Of a stretch of 64,000 bases of DNA, positions 54,984 to 62,967 are shown one piece after another. Source of the DNA: an uncultured Clostridia bacterium (GTDB lineage: Bacteria; Bacillota; Clostridia; Oscillospirales; Ruminococcaceae); NCBI GenBank assembly GCA_947586185.1, contig CANPXN010000010.1, positions 1-64,000 of the forward strand, in the 5' to 3' direction. Positions within the stretch are counted from its first letter, which is position 1. Each line of letters begins with the position of its first letter. The notes under the pieces were generated by a model that had not been told where the DNA came from, made no database searches, and was given only the letters and a program-made list of their open reading frames with translations. A program made the translations under genes and the position numbers.

Positions 54984-56315
54984 TTGTTTAAAATACCCGA
55001 TTATATAACAGAGATACTAAAAAGAATCGAAGCGTCCGGCTATGAAGCATTTCTTGTGGGAGGGTGTGTCAGGGATCGTATTATGGGTAAAGAGCCTGAT
55101 GATTATGATATAGCCGCTTCTGCGCATCCGGATGAGATCAAAGCGATTTTTTCAGATTTGAAAACAATTGATACCGGCATTAAGCACGGAACTGTTGCGG
55201 TACTATTTGAGGGGAATGTTACGGAAATAACTACCTTTAGAATTGACGGGGAATATAAGGACAGCCGCCGTCCGGAAAGCATAGCCTTTACAAACAGCAT
55301 AGAAGAAGATTTAAAGCGCCGAGACTTTACCGTTAACGCTATGGCAATGGACCTCAGAGGAAACATAACTGATCCTTTCGGTGGGCAGGAGGATATAAAG
55401 AGAAAAGTAATCAGGGCAGTAGGAAATGCGCAGAAAAGATTTGAGGAAGACGCTCTAAGGATTTTAAGAGGAGTGAGGTTTGCGTCTGTTTTAGGTTTTG
55501 AAATTGAAAAGGAAACAGCGGAGCAGATACATCTTCTTAGAGAAAGACTTAAAAACATATCTTCGGAAAGAATCAGAACTGAGTTTGTAAAGCTGCTTTG
55601 CGGAAAAAATGCTGCCAATGCTCTCAGGGAATACAGCGATGTTATTTCTGTATTTATTCCCGAGACTGCTTTGTGCGTTGGTTTCCAGCAGCATAGCAGA
55701 TACCATAAATATGACGTTTATGAGCATACTATTCATGCTTTGGAAGAAGTCCCGAATAATGACTATATAACAAGAACAGCGATGTTTTTTCATGATATTG
55801 CCAAGCCGGAATGCTTTACCATGGATGAAAGGGGCGGTCACTTTAAGGGGCATGCGACAAAAAGCTCTGAATATGCGAGAGATATAATGAAAAGACTTAG
55901 ATTCAGTGGGAAAGAGATAACCACTGTTTCAAAGCTTGTTTTCTATCATAGGAACAGATTTATAAGCCGCAAGGAAATAAAGGAAGTTCTTGCTGATATC
56001 GGGGAAAAGAATTTTATGAGACTTATGGATATTCAGCGTGCTGATTCCCTTTCTAAAAATGATTTCTGTATAAAAGAAACTGAGCACATTGACAGTGTTC
56101 GCAGTCAGGCAGAAAAAATCCTAAAATATAATGAATGTATCAATATAGCTCAGATGAATATAACCGGCAGCCAGATAGCAGATATTGGTTTTAAGGGCAA
56201 GGAAATAGGTAAAATTATAAGGCAGCTTCTTGGACTTATTATTGAAGAAAAACTTGAAAATAACAGTGAAGACTTGATTAATTGTGCAAAATCTATATAT
56301 GAAAGCAGAGATTAA
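54984..56315 (+). CDS. cca: CCA tRNA nucleotidyltransferase
   Basis: 443 residues, class II tRNA nucleotidyltransferase with an HD domain. The nucleotidyltransferase motif is FLVGGCVRDRIMG with DYDIAA, then RRDFTVNAMAMDL, EDALRILRGVRFASVLGF, and an HD part HTIHALEEVP...MFFHDIAKPE. It adds or repairs the CCA end of tRNAs. The start is a TTG at 54984, with AGGAG 9 nt upstream. An out-of-frame ATG at 54980 opens a 3-codon mini-frame that overlaps it. Confidence 0.94.
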   Translation: MFKIPDYITEILKRIEASGYEAFLVGGCVRDRIMGKEPDDYDIAASAHPDEIKAIFSDLKTIDTGIKHGTVAVLFEGNVTEITTFRIDGEYKDSRRPESIAFTNSIEEDLKRRDFTVNAMAMDLRGNITDPFGGQEDIKRKVIRAVGNAQKRFEEDALRILRGVRFASVLGFEIEKETAEQIHLLRERLKNISSERIRTEFVKLLCGKNAANALREYSDVISVFIPETALCVGFQQHSRYHKYDVYEHTIHALEEVPNNDYITRTAMFFHDIAKPECFTMDERGGHFKGHATKSSEYARDIMKRLRFSGKEITTVSKLVFYHRNRFISRKEIKEVLADIGEKNFMRLMDIQRADSLSKNDFCIKETEHIDSVRSQAEKILKYNECINIAQMNITGSQIADIGFKGKEIGKIIRQLLGLIIEEKLENNSEDLINCAKSIYESRD

Positions 56316-56345
56316 TGTGCAAAATAACAAAATGATTATTATGAC

Positions 56346-56374
56346 TTGACTTTTTTTTCTGATTGTAGTATAAT
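56346..56374 (+). promoter_or_regulatory. promoter of the tRNA-Ser pair
   Basis: TTGACT (56346-56351), a 17-nt spacer and TATAAT (56369-56374), 38 bp before the first tRNA. Confidence 0.82.
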
Positions 56375-56412
56375 TATAAAGCTGAATGAAATGACATTAA
56401 ATTTCATAGCCT

Positions 56413-56501
<89 letters not shown>

Positions 56502-56526
56502 TTTTTTATATTTTTATAGTCAACAT

Positions 56527-56616
56527 GGAGAAGTACTCAAGTGGTGACGAGGCGCCCCTGCTAAGGGCGTAGGGTGGGAAACTGCCGCGAGGGTTCAAAT
56601 CCCTCCTTCTCCGCCA
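56527..56616 (+). tRNA. tRNA-Ser (GCU)
   Basis: Acceptor GGAGAAG/CTTCTCC, anticodon loop CTGCTAA (GCT), long variable arm, T-arm GAGGGTTCAAATCCCTC, encoded CCA. It follows the first tRNA-Ser by 25 bp. Confidence 0.94.
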
Positions 56617-56648
56617 TACTTGTGGAACAAAAAAGATGTCCACCCCCT

Positions 56649-56670
56649 AAAGCCCGTAGCTACGGGCTTT
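56649..56670 (+). terminator. terminator of the tRNA-Ser pair
   Basis: AAAGCCCGTAG/CTACGGGCTTT is a perfect palindrome, framed by CCCCTAA and TTAGGGG that extend the stem. Confidence 0.7.
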
Positions 56671-56737
56671 ATTTGCATTTTAGGGGCAAAAATTTTAAGG
56701 CCAAAACTGTAGATGCTTTTTGCCTCATTTTACGAAC

Positions 56738-56762
56738 AAGAGGGATTCGAACCCTTATCCCG
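56738..56762 (-). repeat. 3'-end remnant of a tRNA gene (possible attachment site)
   Basis: Minus-strand AAGGGTTCGAATCCCTCTTG reads as a tRNA T-arm plus the start of the 3' acceptor strand. There is no matching 5' part nearby. It lies 11 bp outside the left end of the RIT element. It may be an att remnant of an earlier integrative element. Confidence 0.45.
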
Positions 56763-56772
56763 AATTCAGGAT

Positions 56773-56861
56773 AACGGTTCTTATCCCGAAAAATAAATTA
56801 TCCCGATAACAAGAAAAAGCCACAGAGAAATCAGGTTTTTATGAAAAAGTTATCGGGATAA
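56773..56861 (+). repeat. left terminal inverted repeat of the RIT element
   Basis: 89 bp, starting AACGGTTCTTATCCCG and ending TTATCGGGATAA, 7 bp from the ritC stop. It differs from the right copy at three positions near 56820-56829. An additional TTATCCCGAA lies just outside at 56755-56764. Confidence 0.88.
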
Positions 56862-56868
56862 TTCTTTG

Positions 56869-57903
56869 TCAGCGTAAACCGCTGAGTTTTAGGATCATAT
56901 CCTCATCGTTTTCCCAAGAAGCTTTTTGATTGAAAATAGCAGGTGCTGTTGACAAAGCTGCTTTTTCCAAAGCTTTTCGTTTCATTTCCGTATCTGCATA
57001 CGCATAGATATTGGTGGTTGTCATATTTACATGACCAAGAAGTTCTGATATAAATGGCAAGGGCATACCGCTTCGATATAAATGTATTGCTCTTGTGTGA
57101 CGCAATTGATGAGGATGAACTCTTTCAGGAACCTCATTGCACCTCTCATGAGCCTGTTTACCATATTTTTTCATGAATGCTTCGGCATTGTCTTCGGACA
57201 TTTGATGCTTTATTCCATAAGTTATAGTGTAAAACACATAATCTTCGGATAACGGACAGTTACCATGGAATTCATGGAGATATTTTTCGTAATGCCTTAC
57301 TGTTTTTGGCAAAAGAGGCACACTTCTCTGTTTGTTTCCCTTTCCGGTGAGATACACATAAGGCTTATCCGTTTTTAATACAATATCCTTGATTTTCAAA
57401 TCCAGCAGTTCCTGACATCTTGCTGCAGTATCATACATCAATATCATAAAAAAACGGTTTCGTAAACCGATTTTTGTCCTTGTGTCAGGCGTATCAAGCA
57501 GAGTCTTCAAAGCTCTTTCGGATAAATATTCAACCGTTTTACCCTTGCTTTTCTTAACAGGAACTTTTAAAATCTCGAGTTCTAAAGATGTCAATGAAAT
57601 ATCGCAAATGGCCGCATAATGAAAGAATGATCGTAAAGCCATCAGACGGCTGTTCTGTGTTGATATGCTACATTTTCTTACGTTCTCAAGCCATTCAATA
57701 AAATTGCTTATGAGTGTTTTATCAAAAATATCAAAACTGATATTTTTTACAGACAGTTCTTTTTCAGTCCGCAAAAATTCAATCAGTAAATTCAAGGTCA
57801 TTTTGTATGCCTTGATACTGTTTTCACTAAGACAGCGTTGTTTTGGCAAAAATACTGTCAGCCAGTTTTTTATGCACAAAAAGAACTTTTCATTATTATT
57901 CAT
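56869..57903 (-). CDS. tyrosine recombinase, RIT third gene (RitC-like)
   Basis: 344 residues from the ATG at 57903, with GGAGG 6 nt upstream; it overlaps the end of ritB. An N-terminal SAM-like core-binding domain (SENSIKAYKMTLNLLIEFL) is followed by a catalytic domain with Arg in DTAARCQELLDLKI, Lys in GKGNKQRSVPL, HQLRHTRAIHLY, LGHVNMTTTNIYAY with the Tyr nucleophile. It seems intact. Confidence 0.92.
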   Translation of the reverse strand: MNNNEKFFLCIKNWLTVFLPKQRCLSENSIKAYKMTLNLLIEFLRTEKELSVKNISFDIFDKTLISNFIEWLENVRKCSISTQNSRLMALRSFFHYAAICDISLTSLELEILKVPVKKSKGKTVEYLSERALKTLLDTPDTRTKIGLRNRFFMILMYDTAARCQELLDLKIKDIVLKTDKPYVYLTGKGNKQRSVPLLPKTVRHYEKYLHEFHGNCPLSEDYVFYTITYGIKHQMSEDNAEAFMKKYGKQAHERCNEVPERVHPHQLRHTRAIHLYRSGMPLPFISELLGHVNMTTTNIYAYADTEMKRKALEKAALSTAPAIFNQKASWENDEDMILKLSGLR

Positions 57904-58859
57904 AATCCACCTCCGGCAGTAAATCATCAAAATCATGTTCAGCATAATGATCGATGACGGGGAAAAATTCGGAATTCAAATGAACATAATAAGCTGTATC
58001 TGATAAATGAGTATGCCCCATATATGCGCTCAAATATGGGAGAAATGCGTTAATATCTATCCTTTTGTCAATCTGATTACAAAGAGATTTTGTTGCAAAC
58101 GTATGACGGAAATCATATACACGAGGAGTTTTTTTCTCAGAATTTCCGATATCCGCCTCTTTCCAATATTTTATGAACACTTTGTTTAACGTTGTTGTTC
58201 TGATACAACCGCCTTGAGAATCCGGAAAAAATACAAATTTATAGGTACGATCTCGCTGGCTTTGCGCCATATTTACGCATAAGCTCAAGCATATCATCTG
58301 AAAGAACAACATTTCTATCCTTATTCCCCTTAGATTGCTCAATGAACAACACTCCTTTTTTTAAGTCTACATTCTGACATGACAGCTTAACAGCTTCAGA
58401 TGGTCTTAGTCCGGTTGAATACAATAATCGGAATAAAACCGGATAAACAATATGCTGTATAGGTGCGGCAGCGTTGAATTTCATTTTATCAAGCTTTTCA
58501 AAAAAGCAAATCAGTTCTTCATTCGTAAAAATATGAGGAACAAATCTGCTTCCGCCGCAGCCCATTCCCTTGGGAATCACAAATGCGTCTATACCACATC
58601 TTATCATATATCGTGCAAGTTCTCTAACGGTACAGACTCGTCCTTCAAAGCTGCTTCCTTTTTCTTCTTTTCTTCGCACCGACCATGCAAGTCCCAATTC
58701 AGGAGTCACTGTATTGGCGTTAGGATAATGCTCTATACAAAATCTGTCAAACTGTTTAAGAATTGATTCTCCGGACTGATATGAATAACCTAACGCACGT
58801 TTTTCAGCTAAAAATGCAATAATATTGACTTTAAGATTACTTGAAAATTGATAACTCAA
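57896..58859 (-). pseudogene. tyrosine recombinase, RIT second gene (RitB-like), frameshifted
   Basis: The first frame (58859-58239) holds the core-binding domain and the first catalytic Arg (STGLRPSEAVKL) and the Lys region (SKGNKDRNVVL), then ends in ARSYL at 58239. The second frame continues the same protein (TYKFVFFPDSQGG, YDFRHTFATKSL, YMGHTHLSDTAYYVH with the Tyr) to 57896. One frameshift near 58240-58265 separates them. Without it the product would be about 320 residues, the normal RitB size. The start overlaps the ritA stop by 4 bp. Confidence 0.88.
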
Positions 58860-60106
58860 TAAAACTCGCCTCCTGAAACAGGAATGACAGACAAATCAAG
58901 AGCACATTTTTTCAATCCGTCAAAATCAATACAAAGATACGGTTTAGCTGCATCGATACTGCTGTGTCCCAATACCTGGCTGATAGTTGGCAGCGCAACG
59001 TTTGATTCAAGCATCTGTGTACCAACACTTCTTCTGAAACTGTGAAAACCAAGTCTGAGCTTTGCGTTGTAGGTTAATCCTGATTTTTTTAAATTACGCT
59101 GAACAATAGAAGTAGCATGATCAGACATCTTATCATATGGCGCTTTAGTTGATAGGAATATATATTCGGAATCGGATTTCGGTCTGCCGTTCAGAATATA
59201 TTCTGAAATGGCATTTCCTACATCTGCAAACAATGGAAGACTCAACGATTTTCCCGTTTTATGTTGAACAATAGTTATTTCATTGCTGTGCCAATTTATT
59301 TCAGAAAATTTCAGGTTTACGATATCAATACCTCTTAACCCTGTTCTCGCCGCAAGAAGCATCATCGCTGCATCCCGTTTGCCCATTGGAGTGTTTCTAT
59401 CAGGCGTTTGCAGCAGTTTTTCAATTTGCTGTTTTGAAAACGGCATTCTTACCGTTTTGTGAAGTGTTGGTTTTACGTTGAGGATAACAGCCCAATCTTG
59501 ATTGTAAATCCCACTGTCATCAAGCATTATACAGAATTTTCGTATGATCGGCAAGGTTGAAACAATGCCTTTAGGCTGCCTTTGAGATAATTCAAACAAA
59601 TATGAACGGATATCGTCCGGTTCTACCGAGTTAAATGTCTGATGTCCTTTGTTTTGAAGAAAATACAGAAATTTTGAGATCATCTTTTTTCTGGAGTAAA
59701 TAACATGAGAAGAAATAACTCCACGCCGGTGTTCTGTTTCTACATATTGTGCTACAACATCTTCAAAAAAGTTGTTGAGATTGGCACGCCCAAGAATCGG
59801 AAGCTGAAAATACTCAATCTTACCATTATTGTAGTATTGTTTTAAATATATGTCAGCTCTTCTTAGTTTGGACAATTTGCAGTGAGCAAAATTCCCTTGA
59901 TGATATGCCTCAATTTTTTCATCAATCAATTTCTTCACTGCTTCAGTAGTATAATAGCCGTCTTCAGACTCAATCAAATATTTTTCTATGAGTTTAAAAC
60001 CGGGAGACAAGTGTTTTATTGCCTTATCACTCATTTTTAAATCGTTCCGCATAGCCGTTTCAACACGATACCTTAATTCTCCTATCCACATTTTCTTACG
60101 TCCCAT
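58856..60106 (-). CDS. tyrosine recombinase, RIT first gene (RitA-like)
   Basis: 416 residues. The N-terminal domain is longer than in RitC. The catalytic set is complete: Arg in LAARTGLRGIDIVNL, Lys in VQHKTGKSLSLPL, HSFRRSVGTQML, LGHSSIDAAKPYL with the Tyr. GGAGG lies upstream of the ATG at 60106. It is the promoter-proximal gene of the trio. Confidence 0.93.
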   Translation of the reverse strand: MGRKKMWIGELRYRVETAMRNDLKMSDKAIKHLSPGFKLIEKYLIESEDGYYTTEAVKKLIDEKIEAYHQGNFAHCKLSKLRRADIYLKQYYNNGKIEYFQLPILGRANLNNFFEDVVAQYVETEHRRGVISSHVIYSRKKMISKFLYFLQNKGHQTFNSVEPDDIRSYLFELSQRQPKGIVSTLPIIRKFCIMLDDSGIYNQDWAVILNVKPTLHKTVRMPFSKQQIEKLLQTPDRNTPMGKRDAAMMLLAARTGLRGIDIVNLKFSEINWHSNEITIVQHKTGKSLSLPLFADVGNAISEYILNGRPKSDSEYIFLSTKAPYDKMSDHATSIVQRNLKKSGLTYNAKLRLGFHSFRRSVGTQMLESNVALPTISQVLGHSSIDAAKPYLCIDFDGLKKCALDLSVIPVSGGEFY

Positions 60107-60155
60107 AGTATACCTCCTTTTTTAATTTAGGTTAGTATACCCAATATATATGAAT

Positions 60156-60244
60156 TTATCCCGATAACTTTTTCATAAAAACCTGATTCCTCGGTGGTTT
60201 TTTCTTGTTATCGGGATAATTTATTTTTCGGGATAAGAACCGTT
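60156..60244 (-). repeat. right terminal inverted repeat of the RIT element
   Basis: The inverted copy of 56773-56861. Outside it the DNA changes to unrelated sequence (CCACTGGATTTATTTAGG). I see no target duplication. Confidence 0.88.
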
Positions 60245-60269
60245 CCACTGGATTTATTTAGGAAAGTTT

Positions 60270-60309
60270 AAGGCAGATTTGAGAGAATAATCTTAAATCT
60301 GCCTTTTTT
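60270..60309 (+). terminator. terminator-like hairpin
   Basis: AAGGCAGATTT/AAATCTGCCTT around a 14-nt loop, then a T-run. No intact plus-strand gene precedes it today; it may belong to a gene displaced by the RIT insertion. Confidence 0.7.
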
Positions 60310-60337
60310 CATATTTAAAATAACGTACAAAATTTTA

Positions 60338-60394
60338 AAAGCCGTTTTGTCTGGTATCACGAAAACACGTGGTACTAAACAAAGCGGCTTTTTT
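60338..60394 (+). terminator. long terminator-like hairpin
   Basis: AAAGCCG-TTTGT pairs with ACAAA-CGGCTTT, and inside TATCACG pairs with CGTGGTA. A T-run follows. It lies just before a GGGGAGG ribosome site, so it may also act as an attenuator for the broken genes after it. Confidence 0.65.
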
Positions 60395-60412
60395 GTTTTC
60401 CGGGGAGGTGAA

Positions 60413-60565
60413 ATGACAGAAACAAGAAAGCCACAAAAAATGGGAGTAAAGTCGATGAATGAAAAATTGATAATCAACACAAATCTGCTCCGTAAGGAGT
60501 CGGAATTCAGAACCAAAAAATGTATTTCTCACAGCGCTCACCTCAAACCTTTTTTAACCCTCTGA
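60413..60565 (+). pseudogene. short orphan frame
   Basis: 50 codons (MTETRKPQKMGVKSMNEKLI...) behind a good GGGGAGG site. It then stops; the overlapping frame from 60520 is a different one. I see no family. It is probably the front of a disrupted gene. Confidence 0.35.
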
Positions 60566-60891
60566 CCGTATCCGTATGGCTTAAGCATCTGAAAAATGAT
60601 TTGATGAAATTCTGGGACAAGCCTGCGGCGTATGGATTTCAGGACGGATTGTTTCCCACATACCGTTCAAACAGCGGCGAACGCATAGACCCCGATAATC
60701 TGCCGGACGAGCTTAAAGCGGCTCTTGCAGATGAAAACACCGCAGGACTTGTGGAAACCGATTATAATTTTATCCGTGCGCACTCAAGGCAGACCTATGC
60801 ATGCGTCATAAACAGGTTTTGTCTTTTAGTAGGTGGAAACATTCTTGATAAAGACCGCAATATGACGGTCAGGACGGCGACGGTCTTTTAA
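60520..60891 (+). pseudogene. fragment resembling an AGE-family epimerase N-terminus
   Basis: About 123 codons. The stretch LKNDLMKFWDKPAAYGFQDG and the HSRQTYA motif recall the start of N-acylglucosamine/cellobiose 2-epimerase-type (alpha/alpha)6 barrels, which run to about 400 residues. It ends at the junction with the adhesin pseudogene, so most of the gene is missing. The match is by eye. Confidence 0.35.
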
Positions 60892-62157
60892 TCGTTGAAA
60901 TAGGCTTTACCTGTGCTGTCCGTCACGGCGTATTCGTCCACGGCAATGCCGGAGAGCGAAACACCAGAAAGATGGAACTTGATTCCCTCGGTCAAGCCGT
61001 CCTCGGCTGTCTTGGTGACAATGAGATCACCGCGTCGGAGGATATTGTTAAAGGTGACGGCTGCCGTCCTCCCGGATACAACCACCACCGGACGGCTTTC
61101 CTGCGGCTCGTACTTGTCATAGGTCTGTTCGGTCACAGTGTAGGTGCCGGGGGCAAGATTGTCGATTTGGATTTCACCCGCCGCATTGGTGGTAACGGTC
61201 TTGTCGATCCCGTTGCCCTGAACGCGGAATTTGATTCCATCAACCTTGCCGTCCTCGGAGGTCTTGACGATTTTTGCGCTGCCATAGCTGACCTTGATAT
61301 TCAAGTAGCCGGTGATGGGGTCGCTGACAGACTGTGCGTAGGTCACAACATCCTGCAAGGTGGATTTGTCCGGGCCATATTTGCCGTCCGACCATGTGAT
61401 AATGCCGCGGCGGCTGGAATTGCTTTTGGACGCGGTGATGGATACCGTGCCGCTGGGCGCTTCATCTGCCGTGATGGTGAGCTTATTGCCGTTTACAGAG
61501 AAGCGGATACCGGCCTTGTCTGCCTGGAAGGAATACCCCCCAAGGACATTGTTGCTGTCCGTCAGGGTCGCGGTGTATTTTTCACCGTCCCATTCCAGTT
61601 CGATGTTCTGCGCTCTGCCGGCGCTTCAGGCAAAAAAGCTGGCAGCTTGGAGTGTGCCTGAACGCTTGCCGCAATGCTGTTGTAGTAGCTCATAATCTGG
61701 CTGCGCAGCGGATGATCTGCGCTGATCTGATCGAGAACAGCGTCATAGCCGCCCGTGCTGACCTTGTTGAAATCCGCATCGCGCTCGCCCACAACGGTTT
61801 CCCAAATAAGAAGCTGGGTTGCAACAGCATGGGCCAGTTTATCTGCGCCCTCATTCTGGCTGCGCCATCCGGTAGAGATTGTCCCCGTGTAGCCATACTG
61901 CATGATACGACCGATGAACAGCTTGATGTCGTCCGGGGTGATCGTGCTGTTGTAACTGGAGGGATAGTTGTCCCAAAAATTTTCGTCCCAGTCCGTCAGC
62001 CTATCTCCAATGTCCAGAGGGACGCCGGGTTCAATGCAGTAGCAGATATTGCTCTCAAAGGTTCCCATAGCGCGGACAGTGGTGTAATTGGACGAACTGG
62101 ATGACCAGCCGTTCATATACTGTAAATTGCTGTGGCCCCAGGTGCCGCCATAATTCG
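60888..62157 (-). pseudogene. Cna-B/thioester-domain surface adhesin, truncated and frameshifted
   Basis: On the minus strand from about 62157: a thioester domain (NICYCIEPGVPLDIGD with the reactive Cys, and VATQLLIWETVVGE with the Gln), then after a frameshift near 61615-61625 (RAQNIELEWDGEKYT continues in another frame), and two Cna-B/SpaA repeats (SAKIVKTSEDGKVDGIKF... and LIVTKTAEDGLTEGIKF...). The second repeat is cut at about 60890. Signal peptide and LPXTG anchor are both missing. It is visibly richer in GC than the rest of the window, so it was probably acquired. Confidence 0.82.
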
Positions 62158-62432
62158 CATATACCTATGTCCTGCGCGATAACGGCCTGTGACAATTTCA
62201 AGCTCTTGCGGATTTCTTTCAGGAAATCGCCGCACGGATAATCCACAAAGGTGGTATAAGAGTCAAGAAGCCGCTGCAAGTCAATATTCAACTCATCAGC
62301 CAGCACAACAGCGGTCTTGTACTTGATGGGGTGTTTATCATTCTCGTACAGTACAAGCGTTGCCGGAACGATTCCCGCACTTTCAGCCACCTCTCGTGTT
62401 GTTTTTCCTTGAAGCGTCCTGTGGTATCTCAA
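62158..62432 (-). pseudogene. XRE-family HTH protein, 3'-truncated
   Basis: The frame reads KTTREVAESAGIVPATLVLY and KHPIKYKTAVVLADELNID, an HTH, followed by a second HTH start (LKEIRKSLKLSQAVIAQDIG). At about 62158 it runs into the adhesin sequence in the wrong frame. TTG at 62432 is the first start codon, with GGGAG upstream, but the frame is open further back. It is a chimeric junction, likely from a deletion. Confidence 0.6.
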
Positions 62433-62540
62433 GTATTCTCCCGGAGTCTGGCATTTTTCGTCATTTCGATATGAGTAAAAAACAACAATAATATAAAGGA
62501 AACAAAACTTTGTATCTTTTTTTATGGAAAGGAATTAAAA

Positions 62541-62823
62541 ATGAAAAAGAATCTCATTCGGGTATGCAAGAAATGAACTGAATGAAATAGTGATTTATGA
62601 AGAACAGGCAGAGGTGGTAAAACTGATATTTGAGCTTTACTCGTTTGACCAGTCACTGGCAAAAACATCAAGGCATTTGGAAATGTACCGCATTCCGTCC
62701 CCAAGCAATAAACCTTTATGGAACAAGCAAATCATAAACAACATTCTGTCAAATGCGAATTATATTGGAAATTCCGAATATCCTCAAATTATAAATGGAG
62801 CTTTGGAATGCTGTACAAAATAA
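62541..62823 (+). pseudogene. large serine recombinase fragment
   Basis: The frame (FGYARNELNEIVIYEEQAEV, KLIFELYSF, SRHLEMYRIPSPSNKPLW, INNILSNANYIGN) matches the recombinase domain of large serine integrases/resolvases. The catalytic N-terminal domain is gone, and the C-terminus ends early at CCTK, with related text (NNSYSMRYRQYREAV) in another frame just after it. It is a remnant of an integrative element. Confidence 0.75.
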
Positions 62824-62910
62824 GAAAATTAACAACAGTTATTCGATGAGATACCGTCAATACAGAGAGGCGGTTTAAATGTTTGTTTTTGCATTAAAGT
62901 TTACGCATAC

Positions 62911-62939
62911 GACTTGATTTTGTACTTGAAAAATGATAT
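62911..62939 (+). promoter_or_regulatory. promoter of the AAA-ATPase-like gene
   Basis: TTGATT (62911-62916), a 17-nt spacer and TATACT (62934-62939), 29 bp before the start codon. Confidence 0.7.
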
Positions 62940-62967
62940 ACTTATATTAACGATTGGAGGTGTGGGC

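Larger units (their letters stand above)
56773..60244. mobile_element. RIT element (recombinase in trio), 3472 bp
   Basis: Three tyrosine recombinase genes in one direction with overlapping ends (A, B, C order on the minus strand), flanked by 89-bp inverted repeats at 56773-56861 and 60156-60244 that match at 86 of 89 positions by my reading. Both ends start AACGGTTCTTATCCCG and contain two further TTATCCCG/CGGGATAA motifs. This is the defining architecture of RIT elements. No cargo gene is present. The ritB frame is broken. Confidence 0.88.

Noticed and set aside
56574-56774. 66-codon frame ending in RGIRTLIPNSG
   Set aside because: It starts inside tRNA-Ser, and its C-terminus is translated T-arm sequence; this is a common false call.
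60268-60541. Minus-strand frames of 68-82 codons to the right of the RIT
   Set aside because: They run through two terminator hairpins and share no family text; probably non-coding.
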